64,000 bases of DNA. It comes from Tersicoccus phoenicis. GTDB taxonomy: Bacteria; Actinomycetota; Actinomycetes; Actinomycetales; Micrococcaceae. Below the pieces are notes generated by a model, which saw only the letters and a list, made by a program, of their open reading frames with translations, was not told the origin of the DNA and made no database searches. Every line of letters starts with the position of its first letter. The stretch's first letter is position 1. A program made the position numbers and the translations under genes. The DNA lies in the NCBI RefSeq assembly GCF_001968835.1, contig NZ_MRDE01000074.1, forward strand, positions 22,333 through 86,332, written 5' to 3'. Positions 61,894-64,000 of this stretch are shown piece after piece.

Positions 61894-63456
61894 ATGACTG
61901 AGAACGTCTCCAAGAACTCCGGAACCGGGTACCCGGACCCCGAGCGCGACGAGTACGTTCCCACCCGCGAGGACGACGTCGCCGAGCGGCTGGCCGCGAT
62001 GACCGACACCGAGGCGGAGCAGCGGGCCGAGGCCCTCCGCGCCGGCCTGGCCGACTACGAGCTCGACGAGGACGACCGGATCCTGCTCGAGTCCGAACTG
62101 GCGGACATCGAGGAGGAGCTCGAGGGTCGGCTCGACCCCGTGCTCGCCATCATCGGCCGGCCGAACGTGGGCAAGTCGTCGCTGGTCAACCGCATCCTCG
62201 GCCGCCGGGAGGCCGTCGTCGAGGACGTCCCCGGGGTCACCCGTGACCGGGTCGCCTACACCACCCAGTGGAACGGGAAGAACCTCACCGTCGTGGACAC
62301 CGGCGGGTGGGAGCACGACGCGCGGGGCATCCACGAGCGGGTCGCGGACCAGGCGGAGGTCGCCGTCGACGCTGCCGACGCCGTCGTGCTCGTGGTCGAC
62401 GCCATCGTGGGTGCGACGGCGGCCGACGAGGCGATCGTCAAGATGCTGCGCCGCAAGGGCAAGCCCGTGCTGCTGGCCGCCAACAAGATCGACGACTTCG
62501 CCCAGGAGGCGGAGGCGGCGGGTCTGTGGTCGCTCGGGATGGGGGAGCCGCATCCTGTGTCCGCCATGCACGGCCGCGGCGTCGCCGACCTGCTCGACGA
62601 GGCCCTGAAGGTGCTGCCCGAGTTCTCCGCCGTCGCCGGCATCGCCCGCACCGGTGGACCGCGGCGCGTCGCGCTGCTCGGCCGGCCGAATGTGGGCAAG
62701 TCGTCGATGCTGAACAAACTCGCCGGCTCGGAGCGCGTGGTCGTGGATCCGACGGCCGGCACCACCCGGGACCCGGTGGACGAGTTCATCGAACTCGGCG
62801 GCCGGGTCTGGCGATTCGTGGACACCGCGGGTATCCGCCGCCGGGTACATATGCAGCGCGGCGCCGACTTCTACGCGTCCCTGCGCACGCAGTCCGCGCT
62901 GGAGAAGGCGGAGGTCGCCGTCGTGCTGATCGCCGTCGACGAGGTGATCTCCGAGCAGGACGTGCGGATCCTGCAGCTGGTGATCGAGTCGGGCCGGGCG
63001 TTGGTGCTGGCGTACAACAAGTGGGACCTGCTCGAGGACGAGCGCCGCCGCTACCTGGAACGGGAGATCGAGCAGGACCTGGCGCACGTGGACTGGGCGC
63101 CGCGGGTGAACCTCTCGGCACGGACCGGGTGGCACAAGGACCGCCTGGTGCCCGCGCTCGACGTCGCCCTCGAGTCGTGGGACAAGCGGATCCCCACCGG
63201 CAAGCTCAATGCCTTCCTCGGCGAACTGGTGGCGGCCCATCCGCACCCGGTGCGCGGTGGCAAGCAGCCGCGCATCCTGTTCGGCACCCAGGCCTCGTCC
63301 CGACCGCCGAAATTCGTGCTGTTCACCACCGGCTTCCTCGACCCCGGGTACCGTCGGTTCATCACCCGCCGGCTGCGGGAGACCTTCGGCTTCGAAGGCA
63401 CCCCCATCGACGTCACCATGCGGGTCCGGGAGAAGCGGGCGCGCGGCAAGCGCTGA
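61894..63456 (+). CDS. der: Ribosome assembly GTPase Der (EngA)
   Basis: A 520-residue protein with two GTPase domains, G1 motifs GRPNVGKSS at about residues 89 and 263. VTRDR and DTGGW lie in the first domain; TTRDP, DTAGI and YNKWDL in the second. The KH-like end has [20 protein letters not shown]. An acidic N-terminal extension of about 75 residues ([10 protein letters not shown]) is typical for Actinobacteria. It acts in 50S subunit maturation. Confidence 0.96.
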   Translation: MTENVSKNSGTGYPDPERDEYVPTREDDVAERLAAMTDTEAEQRAEALRAGLADYELDEDDRILLESELADIEEELEGRLDPVLAIIGRPNVGKSSLVNRILGRREAVVEDVPGVTRDRVAYTTQWNGKNLTVVDTGGWEHDARGIHERVADQAEVAVDAADAVVLVVDAIVGATAADEAIVKMLRRKGKPVLLAANKIDDFAQEAEAAGLWSLGMGEPHPVSAMHGRGVADLLDEALKVLPEFSAVAGIARTGGPRRVALLGRPNVGKSSMLNKLAGSERVVVDPTAGTTRDPVDEFIELGGRVWRFVDTAGIRRRVHMQRGADFYASLRTQSALEKAEVAVVLIAVDEVISEQDVRILQLVIESGRALVLAYNKWDLLEDERRRYLEREIEQDLAHVDWAPRVNLSARTGWHKDRLVPALDVALESWDKRIPTGKLNAFLGELVAAHPHPVRGGKQPRILFGTQASSRPPKFVLFTTGFLDPGYRRFITRRLRETFGFEGTPIDVTMRVREKRARGKR

Positions 63457-63483
63457 GCGCCGCTTCATCGGCCCGTCTGGTCG

Positions 63484-63504
63484 GCCGGCGGCGCGTCCGC
63501 CGGC
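63484..63504 (+). terminator. Hairpin after der
   Basis: GCCGGCGG pairs with CCGCCGGC across a 5-base loop, 28 bases after the stop. Confidence 0.5.
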
Positions 63505-63506
63505 GA

Positions 63507-63568
63507 GGTGCCTCACTGAGAAGTGAGCGCGAGAGCTGACCTGGTGCCTCACGCATGGTGAGCGCGAG
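63507..63568. repeat. Two 26-27 base direct repeats next to the transposase gene
   Basis: GGTGCCTCAC ... GTGAGCGCGAG occurs at 63507-63533 and 63543-63568. Each contains a CTCAC/GTGAG palindrome. They may belong to the end of the insertion element whose transposase stops at 63577. Confidence 0.55.
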
Positions 63569-63576
63569 GCTTGGGG

Positions 63577-64000
63577 TCATCTGGTTGTCTGGAGTCGACG
63601 GATCGACGGTTCCAAGGATGCCATGTCGAGGTGCCGGCTGGCGGTCATGGCCTCGGTCCGGTCGCGGGAGAGGTCGATGAGCCGCAGCTGTATCTGGTTG
63701 ATGCGCCGGGTCAGATCGGCCGGGTTGACGCCCTCGATACGGGTCTGGACGGCGCGGACCTGCTGGGCGCTGAGCAGCCCCGATGCGAGCACTCGCTGCC
63801 ATGGGGTCCTCGGCGTGTCGTAGAGGCGCTTGCGGCGCCCGTCGGCCGTGGTGGCGTAGCCGGTGGGCTTCTTCGTCGGGGTGAAGAAGTTCAGCCGCAT
63901 CGATACCAGCGGCCAGAGCTCGCCCAGCAGTGCGAGCTCTTCGGGCGTGTCGTAGCGCCAGTGGAACGCGTGCTTGCGGACGACGTGGTTGTTCTTCGAC
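63577..64000 (-). CDS. Integrase/DDE-type transposase, C-terminal part (5' end beyond the window)
   Basis: The minus-strand frame runs from the window edge. It reads SKNNHVVRKHAFHWRYDTPE, LWPLVSMRLNFFTPTKKPTG and RLYDTPRTPWQRVLASGLLS, ending RRLQTTR (about 140 residues seen). This is the C-terminal end of rve-domain transposases common in Actinobacteria; the first catalytic acids are outside the window. The glutamate of the DDE triad would sit just before SKNN. Whether the element is complete cannot be judged here. Confidence 0.85.
   Translation of the reverse strand, partial: SKNNHVVRKHAFHWRYDTPEELALLGELWPLVSMRLNFFTPTKKPTGYATTADGRRKRLYDTPRTPWQRVLASGLLSAQQVRAVQTRIEGVNPADLTRRINQIQLRLIDLSRDRTEAMTASRHLDMASLEPSIRRLQTTR

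Overview
The window is 64 kb of very GC-rich DNA from an actinobacterium (Actinomycetota). The evidence is the mycothiol-linked pair S-hydroxymethyl-mycothiol dehydrogenase plus metallo-hydrolase, a mycoredoxin, frequent GTG starts, many 4-base start/stop overlaps (GTGA, ATGA), leaderless starts with a TANNNT box 6-8 bases upstream, and the backbone order tlyA-nadK-recN-pyrG-nudix-xerD ... parA-scpA-scpB ... rluB-tyrA-cmk-plsC-der. The gene set would fit the Frankia/Nakamurella/Geodermatophilus part of the phylum. That placement is an inference from gene content, not a measured phylogeny.

Layout. 1-11.5 kb: housekeeping and accessory singletons (PKD-like secreted protein, small membrane protein, SDR, topoisomerase IB, HhH glycosylase-like protein, lipoate ligase-like protein, thioesterase, the mycothiol formaldehyde pair, mycoredoxin, DUF2630, SRPBCC, a TPR-like protein with an Arg-rich repeat tail, HAD phosphatase). 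11.9-15.4 kb: a sugar ABC system whose binding-protein gene converges on its two permease genes. 15.4-24.0 kb: EAL phosphodiesterase, then the conserved tlyA-nadK-recN-pyrG-NUDIX-xerD backbone. 24.0-34.7 kb: an accessory block with a PadR regulator, a DUF6153 protein, a DUF305 lipoprotein and an eight-gene complex-I-like operon. 34.7-39.2 kb: a 2-methylcitrate (propionate) operon led by its GntR regulator. 39.9-44.3 kb: a DcuS/CitA-type two-component system divergent from dctA. 44.6-47.0 kb: parA-scpA-scpB. 47.0-56.0 kb: a second accessory block (YoeB/YefM, squalene-cyclase-like protein, pyruvate oxidase-like enzyme, enolase-superfamily enzyme, GMC oxidoreductase cassette) full of intergenic palindromes and tandem repeats. 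56.0-63.5 kb: rluB-tyrA-cmk-plsC, a frameshifted sulfide:quinone oxidoreductase-like gene, and der. The right edge holds the 3' part of a DDE/integrase-type transposase.

The most unusual system is the operon at 26.3-34.7 kb. It encodes the membrane arm of complex I (NuoA, H, J, K, L, M, N homologues), but no Fe-S or NADH-input subunits are found in it. In place of NuoB, C, D and I there is one 428-residue protein. Its N-terminus resembles NuoB and its C-terminus resembles the NuoD/hydrogenase-large-subunit fold, and it has no cysteine pairs for cluster N2. A His-, Asp- and Met-rich insert (repeated MDM motifs) joins the halves. The NuoA cysteine loop, the NuoH quinone loop and the NuoN TM5 glutamate also look lost. 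With the upstream DUF305 lipoprotein, itself Met-rich, this suggests an ion-translocating membrane complex that no longer does quinone chemistry and may respond to or bind a metal such as copper. The function is inference; the residue losses are read by eye from the sequence.
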